Source: Nocardioides ungokensis (GTDB taxonomy: Bacteria > Actinomycetota > Actinomycetes > Propionibacteriales > Nocardioidaceae). From it: 64,000 nucleotides of DNA. The translations under genes were made by a program, and so were the position numbers. The stretch lies in assembly GCF_013466985.1 (NCBI RefSeq), contig NZ_CP059164.1:682001-746000 (forward strand). Direction: 5' to 3'. Below are positions 34,358 to 43,392 of this stretch, one piece after another (position 1 is the first letter of the stretch; every line of letters begins with the position of its first letter). The notes beneath the pieces were generated by a model that saw only the letters and a list, made by a program, of their open reading frames with translations, was not told the origin of the DNA and did no database searches.

Positions 34358-34768
34358 ATGGTGCGACCCCGGCTCGCGCTGCTCGTTGCCGCGGTGGTCC
34401 TCATCGGTGTCTCCGCCGTGGGTGTGGGGCTCCTGCGCGCGAACGACGAGACGCCGCCGGCAGCCCCCTGGGACTCCTACCGCACCACCTCGAACGGGCT
34501 GGAGGTCTTCAAGCTGCTCCGGCCGTGCGACAACGTCAGCGACATCGAGGTCGCGGAGTCCAGCACCCACGTCGAGGTGACTCTCCACGTCCAGAGCGGG
34601 GAGCGGTGCACCGACCTCGCCGTGCCCACCGCCAGCCGGGTCGAGCTGGCCGACGCCGTCGGGTCGCGCAAGGTGTACGACGGCGAGTGCATCGCCCAGG
34701 GGTTCGCGAACAGCCTGTGCCTCCGGCTGCCTCGGGAGGTCGTGACGCACGCGGGCACGCGCCCGTGA
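34358..34768 (+). CDS. Small membrane-anchored or secreted protein of unknown function
   Basis: 136 residues. N-terminal hydrophobic segment ALLVAAVVLIGVSAVGVGLL is a signal or anchor. The remaining extracytoplasmic part has four Cys (PCDNVS, GERCTDL, DGECIAQ, SLCLRL) that could form two disulphides. No family recognised. Start ATG 34358 is next to GTG 34361; the open frame extends upstream into noncoding sequence. It stands alone between the rpoC terminator and the reductase gene. Confidence 0.65.
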   Translation: MVRPRLALLVAAVVLIGVSAVGVGLLRANDETPPAAPWDSYRTTSNGLEVFKLLRPCDNVSDIEVAESSTHVEVTLHVQSGERCTDLAVPTASRVELADAVGSRKVYDGECIAQGFANSLCLRLPREVVTHAGTRP

Positions 34769-34813
34769 GGAGTCCGTGCACGCTCGGAGCCGGCCACCTG
34801 CGAGAATCTGCCC

Positions 34814-36067
34814 GTGACCGCCGTACCGCCCGCCTCCACCGACGTCCTGGTCGTCGGAGCCGGCCCCGCGGGATCGGCGGCAGCGGCGTGGGCCGCCCGG
34901 GCGGGGCTCGACGTGGTCCTCGCCGATGCGGCGGTGTTCCCGCGAGACAAGACCTGTGGTGACGGGCTGACGCCCCGGGCGATCGGTGAGCTCCAGCGGC
35001 TCGGCCTCGAGGACTGGCTGCGCGCCCACACCGTCAACCGGGGCCTGCGCGCCCACGGGTTCGGCCAGACGCTGCTGCTCCCGTGGCCCGGTGGCACGTT
35101 GCCCGACTGGGGATCGGCGGTGGCGCGGACCGAGCTCGACGACCACCTGCGCACCACCGCCATCAAGGCCGGTGCGACTGCCGTGGACGGCGTCAAGGCC
35201 ATCGACGTGCACCTCGAGGGCGGCCGGGTCACGAGCGTGACCTTCGAGCGCACCGGCTCCGGGGGCACCTCGCGCTTCGAGGTCGGCTGCCGACGCCTGG
35301 TCGTGGCCGACGGGGTGCGCTCGCCGCTGGGCAAGCTGCTCGGGCGCGAGTGGCACCGGGAGACGGTGTACGGCGTGGCCGGCCGCTCCTACGTGTCCTC
35401 CGAGATGTCCGACGACCCCTGGATCAGCTCGCACCTCGAGCTGCGGGGTGAGCAGGGCGAGATCCTGTCCGGCTACGGCTGGATCTTCCCGCTCGGCACC
35501 GGCGAGGTGAACCTCGGCGTCGGCACGCTCGCCACCGCCAAGCGCCCGGCCAACGTGGCGATCAAGCCCCTGATGCGGTTCTACGCCGAGGAGCGGCGCG
35601 AGGAGTTCGCGCTCTCCGGCGACCTGCGCGCCCCCACCTCGGCGCTGCTCCCGATGGGCGGGGCGGTGTCGAACGTCGCCGGCCCCAACTGGGCGCTGAT
35701 CGGCGACGCCGCCGCCTGCGTGAACCCGCTCAACGGCGAGGGCATCGACTACGGGCTCGAGACCGGCCGCCTGGTCGCCGAGACCCTCGAGGAGCACGAC
35801 GACCTGTCGCAGGTGTGGCCCGCACTGCTGCGCGACCACTACGGCGAGTCCTTCTCGATCGCGCGGCGGCTGGCCGGGCTGGTGACCCTGCCGCGGTTGC
35901 TGCCGACGCTGGGCCCCGCCGGAATGCGCTCGGACTGGATGATGACGCTTGCGCTGCGGTGGATGGGCAACCTGGTCACCGAGGAGGACCGGGACCGGTC
36001 CGCCCGCGTGTGGCGATGGGCGGGGCGGCGTTCGCTCGCCCGCGACGCCCGGCCGCCGTTCGCGTGA
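34814..36067 (+). CDS. Geranylgeranyl reductase family FAD-dependent oxidoreductase
   Basis: 417 residues. FAD-binding dinucleotide motif VVGAGPAGSAAAAWAARAG near residue 12, the family motif FPRDKTCGDGLTPRAI, and the second FAD motif ALIGDAAACVNPLNGEGIDY. Members reduce polyprenyl double bonds. In actinobacteria the closest known member is MenJ (M. tuberculosis Rv0561c), which saturates the menaquinone isoprenyl tail, so that role is likely but not proven here. GTG start, with a -10-like AGAATCT 5 bases before it, suggesting a leaderless message. Confidence 0.85.
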   Translation: MTAVPPASTDVLVVGAGPAGSAAAAWAARAGLDVVLADAAVFPRDKTCGDGLTPRAIGELQRLGLEDWLRAHTVNRGLRAHGFGQTLLLPWPGGTLPDWGSAVARTELDDHLRTTAIKAGATAVDGVKAIDVHLEGGRVTSVTFERTGSGGTSRFEVGCRRLVVADGVRSPLGKLLGREWHRETVYGVAGRSYVSSEMSDDPWISSHLELRGEQGEILSGYGWIFPLGTGEVNLGVGTLATAKRPANVAIKPLMRFYAEERREEFALSGDLRAPTSALLPMGGAVSNVAGPNWALIGDAAACVNPLNGEGIDYGLETGRLVAETLEEHDDLSQVWPALLRDHYGESFSIARRLAGLVTLPRLLPTLGPAGMRSDWMMTLALRWMGNLVTEEDRDRSARVWRWAGRRSLARDARPPFA

Positions 36068-36133
36068 GGAAGGCCGGGCGACGGCTCGCGACCGGGTCGG
36101 CCCCACCCGCCTGAGGCACGTCGTTCGACCCAC

Positions 36134-36139
36134 TACCGT
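36134..36139 (+). promoter_or_regulatory. -10 element of leaderless Nudix gene promoter
   Basis: TACCGT ends 6 bases before ATG 36146. No RBS is visible. Confidence 0.45.
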
Positions 36140-36145
36140 GAGGGC

Positions 36146-37048
36146 ATGGGGACCGTTCCGAAGCGCCAGCGCGTGGGGGCCTATGCCGTGATCCTGCGCG
36201 ACGACCGGATCCTCCTCAGCCGGCTCTCGTCCGTGGTGACCAGCGAGGAGCTGTGGACGCTGCCCGGTGGCGGGCTCGACCACGGCGAGGACCCCCGGGA
36301 CGCGGTGATCCGCGAGATCCACGAGGAGACGGGCCTCACCGCCGAGGTGGGGGAGACCGCGCGGGTGTACTCCGCGCACCTGCCGAGCGCCTGGCGCGAC
36401 GGCCGGCGCATCGACGCCCACGCGCTGCGGATCGTGTACGACGGGTGGGTGCCGGTCGACGCGCCCGAGCCGCACGTGGTCGAGGTGGACGGCTCCACCG
36501 CCGAGGCGGCCTGGCACCCGGTGCGCGACGTGCTCGACGGCACGCTCCCGGTGGCGCCGCTGGTGGTCGAGGCCCTGCGCGACCACCGGCCGTTCCGCAA
36601 GCAGCGGGTCGCGGCGTACGCCCTGGTCGTGCGGGACGACCATGTCCTGCTGACCCGGATCTCGGAGCGCGGCCACCACAGCGGGTCGTGGACGCTGCCC
36701 GGAGGCGGGGTCGACCACGGCGAGTCGCCGCGGCAGGCGCTGGAGCGGGAGATGGTCGAGGAGTGCGGGGTCACCTGCACGGTCGGGGCGCTGCTCGACG
36801 TCCACGACCTGCACTTCAGCGGGACAGCACCTTCGGGCCGGCACGAGGACTTCCACGCGGTCCACCTCGTCTTCGAGGCTGAGGTGCCCGCCGGAGCGGA
36901 GCCGCGGGTGGTGGAGGTCGACGGCACCACCGACGCGGTCGCCTGGGTGCCGCTGGCCGAGGTCGGCGACGAGCGGCGGCCGGTGCTCGAGGTGGTCACG
37001 CACGCCCTCGAGGCGCGGGCCGCCCGCGAGCGGACCCACGCGGTCTAG
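36146..37048 (+). CDS. Tandem Nudix hydrolase-domain protein
   Basis: 300 residues with two complete Nudix domains, about 7-145 and 150-290. Each has a Nudix box: GGGLDHGEDPRDAVIREIHE-ETGL in the first and GGGVDHGESPRQALEREMVE-ECGV in the second, both keeping the REx2E(E) metal ligands. Nudix enzymes cleave nucleoside diphosphate-linked compounds; the substrate is not predictable. The two halves are similar enough to have come from internal duplication. ATG 36146 fits the leaderless -10. Confidence 0.85.
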   Translation: MGTVPKRQRVGAYAVILRDDRILLSRLSSVVTSEELWTLPGGGLDHGEDPRDAVIREIHEETGLTAEVGETARVYSAHLPSAWRDGRRIDAHALRIVYDGWVPVDAPEPHVVEVDGSTAEAAWHPVRDVLDGTLPVAPLVVEALRDHRPFRKQRVAAYALVVRDDHVLLTRISERGHHSGSWTLPGGGVDHGESPRQALEREMVEECGVTCTVGALLDVHDLHFSGTAPSGRHEDFHAVHLVFEAEVPAGAEPRVVEVDGTTDAVAWVPLAEVGDERRPVLEVVTHALEARAARERTHAV

Positions 37049-37102
37049 GCACGGGACTGCCCACCCCTCGGCGGCCGGTCAGCCACGGGTGTGGTGCCCC
37101 GT

Positions 37103-37108
37103 TATCGT
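37103..37108 (+). promoter_or_regulatory. -10 element of the FAD/Fe-S oxidoreductase gene
   Basis: TATCGT ends 6 bases before GTG 37115. This supports 37115 over the in-frame GTG at 37091, which would lie upstream of the transcript. Confidence 0.45.
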
Positions 37109-37114
37109 GGGGCG

Positions 37115-39982
37115 GTGGACGCGCCCGACCTCGTTGCCGAGCTTCGCTCCCGGGGGATCCCCGACGTCGACGGCTCCGGCCTCACCCGGGCCCTCTACTC
37201 CTCCGACGCCTCGCTCTACCGCGTCGTGCCCCAGGCGGTGGCGCGTCCCCGCCACGACGAGGAGATCCACGCGCTGCTCGCCGCGTCCCGAGAGCTCGGG
37301 GTGCCGCTGACGATGCGCGGCGCCGGCACCTCGATCGCCGGCAACGCGGTCGGACCCGGCATCGTCGTCGACACCCTCAAGCACCTGAACCAGGTGCTCT
37401 CCATCGACCCCGAGCGCGGCACCGCGGTCGTGCAGCCCGGCGTCGTGCACGCCGACCTGCAGCGGGCCGCGGCCCCGCACGGCCTGCGCTTCGGCCCCGA
37501 CCCGTCGACCCACACCCGCTGCACGATCGGCGGGATGATCGGCAACAACGCCTGCGGCTCCCGGGCCCTCGGCTACGGCCGCACGGCCGACAACGTGACC
37601 GGGATGCGGGTCCTCTTCGGGACCGGCGAGGAGCTGTCGATCGGGGGAGCTGCCGAGGGGTCCGCCGGATGGTTCTCGGACCGGGAGAACGGCGTGGCCC
37701 AGGGGCTCGCCGGGCTCGTGGACCAGCACCTCGGCCACGTCCGCACCGAGTTCGGCCGGTTCACCCGGCAGGTCAGCGGCTACTCGCTGGAGCACCTGCT
37801 GCCCGAGAACGGCCGCCGCGTCGACCGCTTCCTGGTGGGCTCCGAGGGCACCCTCGGGCTGGTGACCGAGGCGACGGTCCGGCTGGTGCCCGAGGAGTCG
37901 GACCGGCTCCTGGTGTTGCTCGGCTACCCGTCGATGGTGGAGGCCGCCGACGCCGTACCCGCGCTGCTGGCGGCCGGCGGTGGCCGGCTGATCGCCTGCG
38001 AGGGCCTCGACGCGCGCATCGTGGACCTGGTCCGGGCCCGCGGTGGCGGGGTGCCCGAGCTCCCGCGCGGCGCGGGCTGGCTCTTCGTCGAGGTGGCCGG
38101 CGACGACGCCCCGGTCCTGGCGACCCGCCTGGTTGCCGAGTCGGCAGCCCTCGACAGCCGGCTGGTCTCCGACCCGGCCGAGTCGGCCGCACTCTGGCGG
38201 ATCCGTGAGGACGGCGCCGGCCTCGCGGCCCGCAGCCTGGGCCGCCCGGCCTACTCCGGCTGGGAGGACGCCGCGGTGCCGCCGCAGCACCTCGGCGCCT
38301 GGCTGCGCGACTTCGACGAGCTGCTGCGCGAGCACGACCTCGACGGGGTGCCCTACGGCCACTTCGGCGACGGCTGCGTGCACGTGCGCATCGACTTCCC
38401 CTTCGAGCCCGGCGACGACCGCGGGCGCAAGCTCTTCCGGGGCTTCCTGACAGCGTGCGCCCTGAAGCTGCGCGACCACGGCGGCTCGCTGTCCGGCGAG
38501 CACGGCGACGGCCGGGCCCGCTCGGAGCTGCTGCCGCTGATGTACGACGTGGAGTCGCTGCGGCTCTTCGGCGCGGTCAAGGCGATCTGCGACCCCGACA
38601 ACCTGCTCAACCCCGGCAACCTGGTCGACCCGGCCCCGCTCGACGCCGACCTGCGGCCGCTCCGGCCGCGGCTGCCGATCACGCCGGCGCTGCGCCTCAC
38701 CCACGACCGGGGCTCGCTCGGCAACGCGGTGCACCGGTGCACCGGCGTGGGCAAGTGCGTCGCGCCGAGGACCAACGGCGTGATGTGCCCGTCCTACCTT
38801 GCGACCCGCGACGAGAAGGACTCCACGCGCGGCCGCTCCCGCGTGCTCCAGGAGGCCCTCGACGGCACCCTCGTGCAGGGCCTGGCCGATCCCGCCGTCG
38901 ACGCGGCGCTCGACCTCTGCCTGGCCTGCAAGGGCTGTGCGTCGGACTGCCCGACCGGTGTCGACATGGCGACCTACAAGGCCGAGGCGCTCCACCAGAA
39001 GTACGACGGGCCGGGCGCGACCGCACGGCGCCCGCGCAGCCACTACCTGCTCGGACGGCTGCCGAAGTGGGCGGCGCTGGCTGCCCCGATGGCCCCCGTC
39101 GCGAACCGGATGACCCGGCTCGGACCGGTGGCGCGACTCGCCAAGGCCGCCGCCGGCATCGACCAGCGCCGCTCGATCCCGTCGTTCGCGCCGACCACGC
39201 TCCGCCGGGGACTGGGCAAGCAGGACCGGAGCGAGGCGGGTCCCGACCGGAGGGTGGCGACGGTGGACCGGCACGGTGTCCAGCCCGACGTGTGGATCTG
39301 GGCCGACTCCTTCACCGACCACTTCCTGCCGCAGACCGCGCACGCGGCGATCCGGGTGCTGGAGGCTGCGGGCCTGACCGTGCGGGTGATCGGCGACGAC
39401 GCCTGCTGCGGCCTCACCTGGATCACCACCGGCCAGCTCGACAAGGCCCGCTCGATCATGGCCAGGACGGTGGCCACGCTCGCGCCGTACGTCTTCTCCG
39501 GCGTGCCGGTGCTCGGCCTTGAGCCCTCGTGCCTCGCCACGTTGCGCAGCGACGCGGTCGAGCTGACCGACGACCCGCGGGCGGCCGACGTGGCCGCGGG
39601 CGTGCTGACCCTCGCCGAGCTGCTGGCGGGGGTCGACTGGACCCCTCCGGACCTCAGTGGGGTCACGGTCGTCGCCCAGCCGCACTGCCACCACTCCGCG
39701 GTGCTCGGCTGGGAGGCCGACCAGCGGCTGCTGGAGTCCGCCGGTGCCACCGTCACCAAGGTGGCCGGCTGCTGCGGGCTGGCCGGCAACTTCGGCATGG
39801 AGCAGGGCCACTACGACGTGTCGGTGGCCATCGCCGAGACCCACCTGCTGCCCGCGGTGCGCGCCCACGAGGGCGCCGTGGTGCTCGCCGACGGCATGTC
39901 GTGCCGCGTCCAGCTCGACGACCTCGCGGACGTCCCCGCGATTCATCTGGCCGAGCTGCTGGCCCGTAAACTCGAGGGGTGA
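37115..39982 (+). CDS. Fused FAD-linked oxidase / Fe-S oxidoreductase (GlcD-GlcF or D-lactate dehydrogenase type)
   Basis: About 955 residues. The N-terminal half is a vanillyl-alcohol-oxidase type FAD domain (MRGAGTSIAGNAVGPGIVVD, IGGMIGNNACGSRALGYGRT, GSEGTLGLVTEATV). The C-terminal half has two [4Fe-4S] motifs (CTGVGKCVAPRTNGVMCP and CLACKGCASDCPTG) and two CCG-type repeats (CCGLTW, CCGLAGNFG). This fusion oxidises a 2-hydroxy acid, probably D-lactate or glycolate, passing electrons to the membrane; which one is not clear. GTG 37115 chosen from the -10 position. A tiny ORF overlaps its stop. Confidence 0.85.
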   Translation: MDAPDLVAELRSRGIPDVDGSGLTRALYSSDASLYRVVPQAVARPRHDEEIHALLAASRELGVPLTMRGAGTSIAGNAVGPGIVVDTLKHLNQVLSIDPERGTAVVQPGVVHADLQRAAAPHGLRFGPDPSTHTRCTIGGMIGNNACGSRALGYGRTADNVTGMRVLFGTGEELSIGGAAEGSAGWFSDRENGVAQGLAGLVDQHLGHVRTEFGRFTRQVSGYSLEHLLPENGRRVDRFLVGSEGTLGLVTEATVRLVPEESDRLLVLLGYPSMVEAADAVPALLAAGGGRLIACEGLDARIVDLVRARGGGVPELPRGAGWLFVEVAGDDAPVLATRLVAESAALDSRLVSDPAESAALWRIREDGAGLAARSLGRPAYSGWEDAAVPPQHLGAWLRDFDELLREHDLDGVPYGHFGDGCVHVRIDFPFEPGDDRGRKLFRGFLTACALKLRDHGGSLSGEHGDGRARSELLPLMYDVESLRLFGAVKAICDPDNLLNPGNLVDPAPLDADLRPLRPRLPITPALRLTHDRGSLGNAVHRCTGVGKCVAPRTNGVMCPSYLATRDEKDSTRGRSRVLQEALDGTLVQGLADPAVDAALDLCLACKGCASDCPTGVDMATYKAEALHQKYDGPGATARRPRSHYLLGRLPKWAALAAPMAPVANRMTRLGPVARLAKAAAGIDQRRSIPSFAPTTLRRGLGKQDRSEAGPDRRVATVDRHGVQPDVWIWADSFTDHFLPQTAHAAIRVLEAAGLTVRVIGDDACCGLTWITTGQLDKARSIMARTVATLAPYVFSGVPVLGLEPSCLATLRSDAVELTDDPRAADVAAGVLTLAELLAGVDWTPPDLSGVTVVAQPHCHHSAVLGWEADQRLLESAGATVTKVAGCCGLAGNFGMEQGHYDVSVAIAETHLLPAVRAHEGAVVLADGMSCRVQLDDLADVPAIHLAELLARKLEG

Positions 39983-40068
39983 ATCCCCGCCACCGCCGCC
40001 TCGTCATCCCGGTGGCCCTGGTGGCTCTCCTCCTGCTCGTCGTGGTCGCCTCGGTGGTCAACCGGTGA
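39979..40068 (+). CDS. Putative 29-residue single-span membrane peptide
   Basis: GTG overlaps the preceding TGA (GTGA at 39979-39982) and the frame gives MNPRHRRLVIPVALVAL then a Leu/Val-rich stretch ending VVNR. It has a basic N-terminus, an 18-residue hydrophobic core and a short basic end, as in small membrane proteins oriented N-in. Translational coupling to the oxidoreductase is suggested by the overlap. No family recognised and no independent RBS, so expression is uncertain. Confidence 0.5.
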   Translation: MNPRHRRLVIPVALVALLLLVVVASVVNR

Positions 40069-40084
40069 GGTCCGGGGGCCCGGC

Positions 40085-41326
40085 ATGAGCGAGCCGTTGC
40101 TGCGGGTGCTGTCCCGGATGCGCGGTCACCTGCTCGACCCCGACGTCCTCGTGAAGGCCGTGGCGTCCGGGCGGCAGAAGGGCCAGCAGCCCCGCTGGAA
40201 GCGCGTCGAGCTGCGGTACGTCGACCTCAAGGCCGGGCGCCACCTCCAGGTCACGGCGTACGACGACACCCAGGCGCACACGTCCAACTACGCCACTGCC
40301 CCCGCCGGCCAGCCGAGCCCGGCCCGGGACGCCGTCGACGACCTGCTCGACCAGCCCTTCGGCAACTGGCACGTCGACACCACCACCCAGAGCCACCAGG
40401 TGCGGGTCACCAAGAAGCTCGAGGCCGTCGCGCACACCACCGACCGCGCGGCCGAGATCGAGGTCGACCGCGGCCACGACCGCGACAAGGTCCGGCTGCT
40501 CGCCGAGGACGACCCGGTCTTCCGGGCGCTCGGGCTGACTGACGCCCAGGGCCGGATGAAGCCCAGCCGGCAGGCGAAGTACCGCCAGGTCGAGGAGTTC
40601 CTGCGCCTGCTGGACGCCTCGATCACCGACGCGCTCGACAAGGGCCACCTGCGCCGGCCCACCGCCCAGGAGCCGCTGCGGATCGTGGACCTCGGCTGTG
40701 GCAACGCCTACCTGACCTTCGCCGCGCAGCGCTTCCTGACGTCGGTGCGCGAGCTGCCGGTCGTGGTGACCGGCGTGGACGTCAAGGAGCAGTCCCGCGA
40801 GCACAACAGCGCCGTGGCGGCCGACCTCGGCGTCGACGCGGAGTTCGTGGTCGGCTCCATCTCCGGCGCCCGGCTCGACCGCGCCCCCGAGGTGGTGCTG
40901 GCCCTGCACGCCTGCGACACCGCGACCGACGAGGCGCTCGCCCGCGCCGTCGAGTGGGAGGCCCAGCTCGTGCTGGCGGCGCCCTGCTGCCACCACGACA
41001 TCGCCGCCCAGCTGCGCAAGGCGCCCACCCCGGCGCCGTACGCCATGCTCACCCGGCACGGCATCCTCCGTGAGCGGTTCGCCGACACCCTCACCGACGC
41101 GCTGCGCGCCTCGCTGATGCGGATCGCGGGCTACCGGGTCGACGTCGTGCAGTTCGTCGAGAGCCAGCACACGCCGCGCAACACGCTGCTGCGCGCGGTC
41201 CGCACCGGCAGCCCGGTCAAGGGCGGCGGGGTGCGCAAGGAGTACGACGAGCTGGTCGCGGCCTGGTCGATCCGGCCCCGGCTCGCCCAGCTGCTCGACG
41301 CCCGGGAGGCCGGCACCGGTGCGTGA
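40085..41326 (+). CDS. SAM-dependent methyltransferase (Methyltransf_32-like)
   Basis: 413 residues. The Rossmann core is in the middle: motif I IVDLGCGNAYLTFAAQ near 203, then VVVTGVDVKEQSREHN, ALHACDTATDEALA and the unusual APCCHHD, together typical of the family that includes tRNA-methyltransferase-like TRMT13/GSTCD proteins. The N-terminal 150 residues (RWKRVELRYVDLKAGRHLQV) are a separate domain found with these enzymes. The substrate, probably RNA, is inferred. ATG 40085 follows GGTCCGGG weakly. Overlaps the next gene by 8 bases. Confidence 0.8.
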   Translation: MSEPLLRVLSRMRGHLLDPDVLVKAVASGRQKGQQPRWKRVELRYVDLKAGRHLQVTAYDDTQAHTSNYATAPAGQPSPARDAVDDLLDQPFGNWHVDTTTQSHQVRVTKKLEAVAHTTDRAAEIEVDRGHDRDKVRLLAEDDPVFRALGLTDAQGRMKPSRQAKYRQVEEFLRLLDASITDALDKGHLRRPTAQEPLRIVDLGCGNAYLTFAAQRFLTSVRELPVVVTGVDVKEQSREHNSAVAADLGVDAEFVVGSISGARLDRAPEVVLALHACDTATDEALARAVEWEAQLVLAAPCCHHDIAAQLRKAPTPAPYAMLTRHGILRERFADTLTDALRASLMRIAGYRVDVVQFVESQHTPRNTLLRAVRTGSPVKGGGVRKEYDELVAAWSIRPRLAQLLDAREAGTGA

Positions 41327-42335
41327 CCGGGTGTTCGCCGGCGCCCTGGTGGTGCCGTTCGTGCTGGGCACCGTTGCAGCGCCCTCCCGCCCGGGCCACA
41401 CCGAGCTCACCTTCCGCGACCCCGAGATCGTCGAGTCCAGCGGCCTCGTCGTCGTGCACGCCGGCGGGGGCGACCTCGTCGTCACCACCAACGACTCCGG
41501 TGACACCGGCCGGGTGTTCGCCGTCGACCCGGCGAGCGGCGAGACCGTCGGCGTCACCCACTGGTCCGACGACCCCACCGACGTCGAGGCGCTCGCCCCC
41601 GCCGGGCCGGGCGCGGTGTGGGTGGGCGACATCGGGGACAACACCGCCTCCCGCGACAGCATCGAGGTCACCCGGGTCCCCGTGGGTCGCGGCGAGCGGA
41701 CCGTCGACGCCGCGACGTACGACCTCACCTACCCGACGGGGCCGGTCAACGCCGAGACGCTCCTGTCGGACCCCACGACCGGCCGCCTCTACGTCGCGAG
41801 CAAGAACGTCTTCGGCGGGGTCCTCTACGCCGCCCCCGCCCACCTCGACCCCGACGGGACCAACCGGCTGCGGCCGCTCGGACCGGTGCTGCCGATCGCG
41901 ACCGACGGCGCCTTCCTCGCCGACGGGAAGCACGTGGTCCTGCGCGACTACTCCCGCGCGGTCGTCTACACCTTCCCCGCCCTCGAGCCGGTCGGCGACT
42001 TCCGGCTGCCCGACCAGGACCAGGGCGAGGGCCTCGCGACCACCGACGACGGCGACCTGCTGGTGAGCTCCGAGGGCCAGGACGAGCCGGTGCTGCGGGT
42101 GTCCCTGCCTTCGTCGGTACGCCGGGCCGTCGCGCCCGCGGGTCACTCGCCGTCCTCCCGGCCCTCGCAGTCCGTCTCGTCTTCACCGTCCGACCAGCCC
42201 TCGCCCGCCGACTCCCGGACCACCTCGGAGCCGGCCGGACGCCCGGTCTGGCCCTGGTTCCTCACCGCCTGGCTGGCGCTGGGCGGGCTGGTCGTGGTCG
42301 CCAGGCTGATCGGCGGACGACGCCCCGGGCGCTGA
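41319..42335 (+). CDS. Secreted/anchored protein with predicted beta-propeller fold
   Basis: 338 residues. N-terminal signal-like segment VFAGALVVPFVLGTVAA, then repeats rich in D-x-G and W/Y (GDLVVTTNDSGDTGRVFAVD, GAVWVGDIGDNTASRDSI, GRLYVASKNVFGGVLY) that look like propeller blades, a Ser/Pro-rich linker from about 285, and a C-terminal membrane span (PWFLTAWLALGGLVVVARLI) with basic end, so it is probably tethered outside the cell. Function unknown. GTG start overlaps the methyltransferase end, indicating cotranscription. Confidence 0.7.
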   Translation: MRDRVFAGALVVPFVLGTVAAPSRPGHTELTFRDPEIVESSGLVVVHAGGGDLVVTTNDSGDTGRVFAVDPASGETVGVTHWSDDPTDVEALAPAGPGAVWVGDIGDNTASRDSIEVTRVPVGRGERTVDAATYDLTYPTGPVNAETLLSDPTTGRLYVASKNVFGGVLYAAPAHLDPDGTNRLRPLGPVLPIATDGAFLADGKHVVLRDYSRAVVYTFPALEPVGDFRLPDQDQGEGLATTDDGDLLVSSEGQDEPVLRVSLPSSVRRAVAPAGHSPSSRPSQSVSSSPSDQPSPADSRTTSEPAGRPVWPWFLTAWLALGGLVVVARLIGGRRPGR

Positions 42336-42385
42336 GGTCTGCCCGCCCAGGTTTGCCCGACCCCGGCGCGGGCTACCTACTCGCC

Positions 42386-43392
42386 ATGCCACGCCTGCGC
42401 CGCACCTCGCCCGACCAGCCGGGCTGGACCCGACGCCGGGCCGGGCGTGTGGTTTCGTCTACCTCGACGAGGACGGCGACCGGCTGCCGGAGGACGCCGC
42501 GCAGCGGGTCCGCGACCTGGTGATCCCGCCTGCCTGGGACGAGGTCTGGGTCTGCCCCTGGCCGAACGGCCACCTGCAGGCGGTCGGCACCGACGACGCC
42601 GGCCGACGGCAGTACCTCTACCACCCCGACTGGCGGGCCCGGCGGGACGCGGAGAAGTTCGACCGGATGCTCGAGTTCGGCAGGGCGCTGACGAGGGCCC
42701 GCGAGCTGGTGCTGGCCGACCTCGGGCGTGAGGGGATGCCGCTGGAGCGGGCCTGCGCGGCCGCCGTACGCCTGCTCGACCTGGGCTACTTCCGCATCGG
42801 CAACGACGTCTACGCCGACAGCAACGGCAGCTTCGGCCTCACCACCCTCGAGCGGCGCCACGTGCGCCGGCGCCAGGACCGGCTGGTGTTCACGTTCACC
42901 GGGAAGTCCGGCGTCGACCACCGCATCGAGATCGACGACGCGGTGGTGATCGAGGCGATCGACATCATGCGGCGCCGTCGCGGCCAGGACCTGCGGCTGC
43001 TCTCCTACAAGGAGGGTCGGTCCTGGCGGTCGATGCTCCCGGCCCTGGTCAACGAGTACGTCCGCGACAGCACCGGCCTCGAGGCCACGGCCAAGGACTT
43101 CCGGACCTGGCACGCCACGGTGCTGGCGGCCGCCGCGCTGGCCGAGACCGACGAGCCCGGGGAGACCAAGGCCTCGCGCAAGCGTGCGGTGTCGGGGGCG
43201 ATGAAGGAGGTCTCCACGTTCCTCGGCAACACGCCGGCCCTGGCCCGCTCGTCGTACGTCGACCCCCGCGTGGTCGAGGCCTACGAGCAGGGGCGGACCA
43301 TCGTCGGGACGACGCGGCGCTCCTACGACACCCCCGACGCTCGCCAGGCGGCGCTGGAGCGGGCGACCCTGCGTCTGCTCAAGAACTCGTGA
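42386..43392 (+). CDS. DNA topoisomerase IB, frameshifted near its N-terminus
   Basis: Poxvirus-type enzyme that relaxes supercoils through a 3'-phosphotyrosine. Residues 1-20 (MPRLRRTSPDQPGWTRRRAG) read in one frame from ATG 42386. From 42451 GFVYLDEDGDRLPEDAAQRV continues in another frame to the stop. The break is in GGGCGTGTGG (42443-42452): two extra or one missing base. Downstream signatures are intact: PPAWDEVWVCPWPNGHLQAV, GRRQYLYHPDWR, FTGKSGVDH, and the catalytic Tyr in SSYVDPRVVEAY. About 335 residues when joined, as usual. Likely a sequence error. Its 3' end overlaps the convergent acetyltransferase gene by 14 bases. Confidence 0.82.

Noticed and set aside
37079..39946. Antisense open frame of about 955 codons opposite the FAD/Fe-S oxidoreductase
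   Set aside because: Same third-position effect; low-complexity product; the sense frame has all catalytic and Fe-S motifs.
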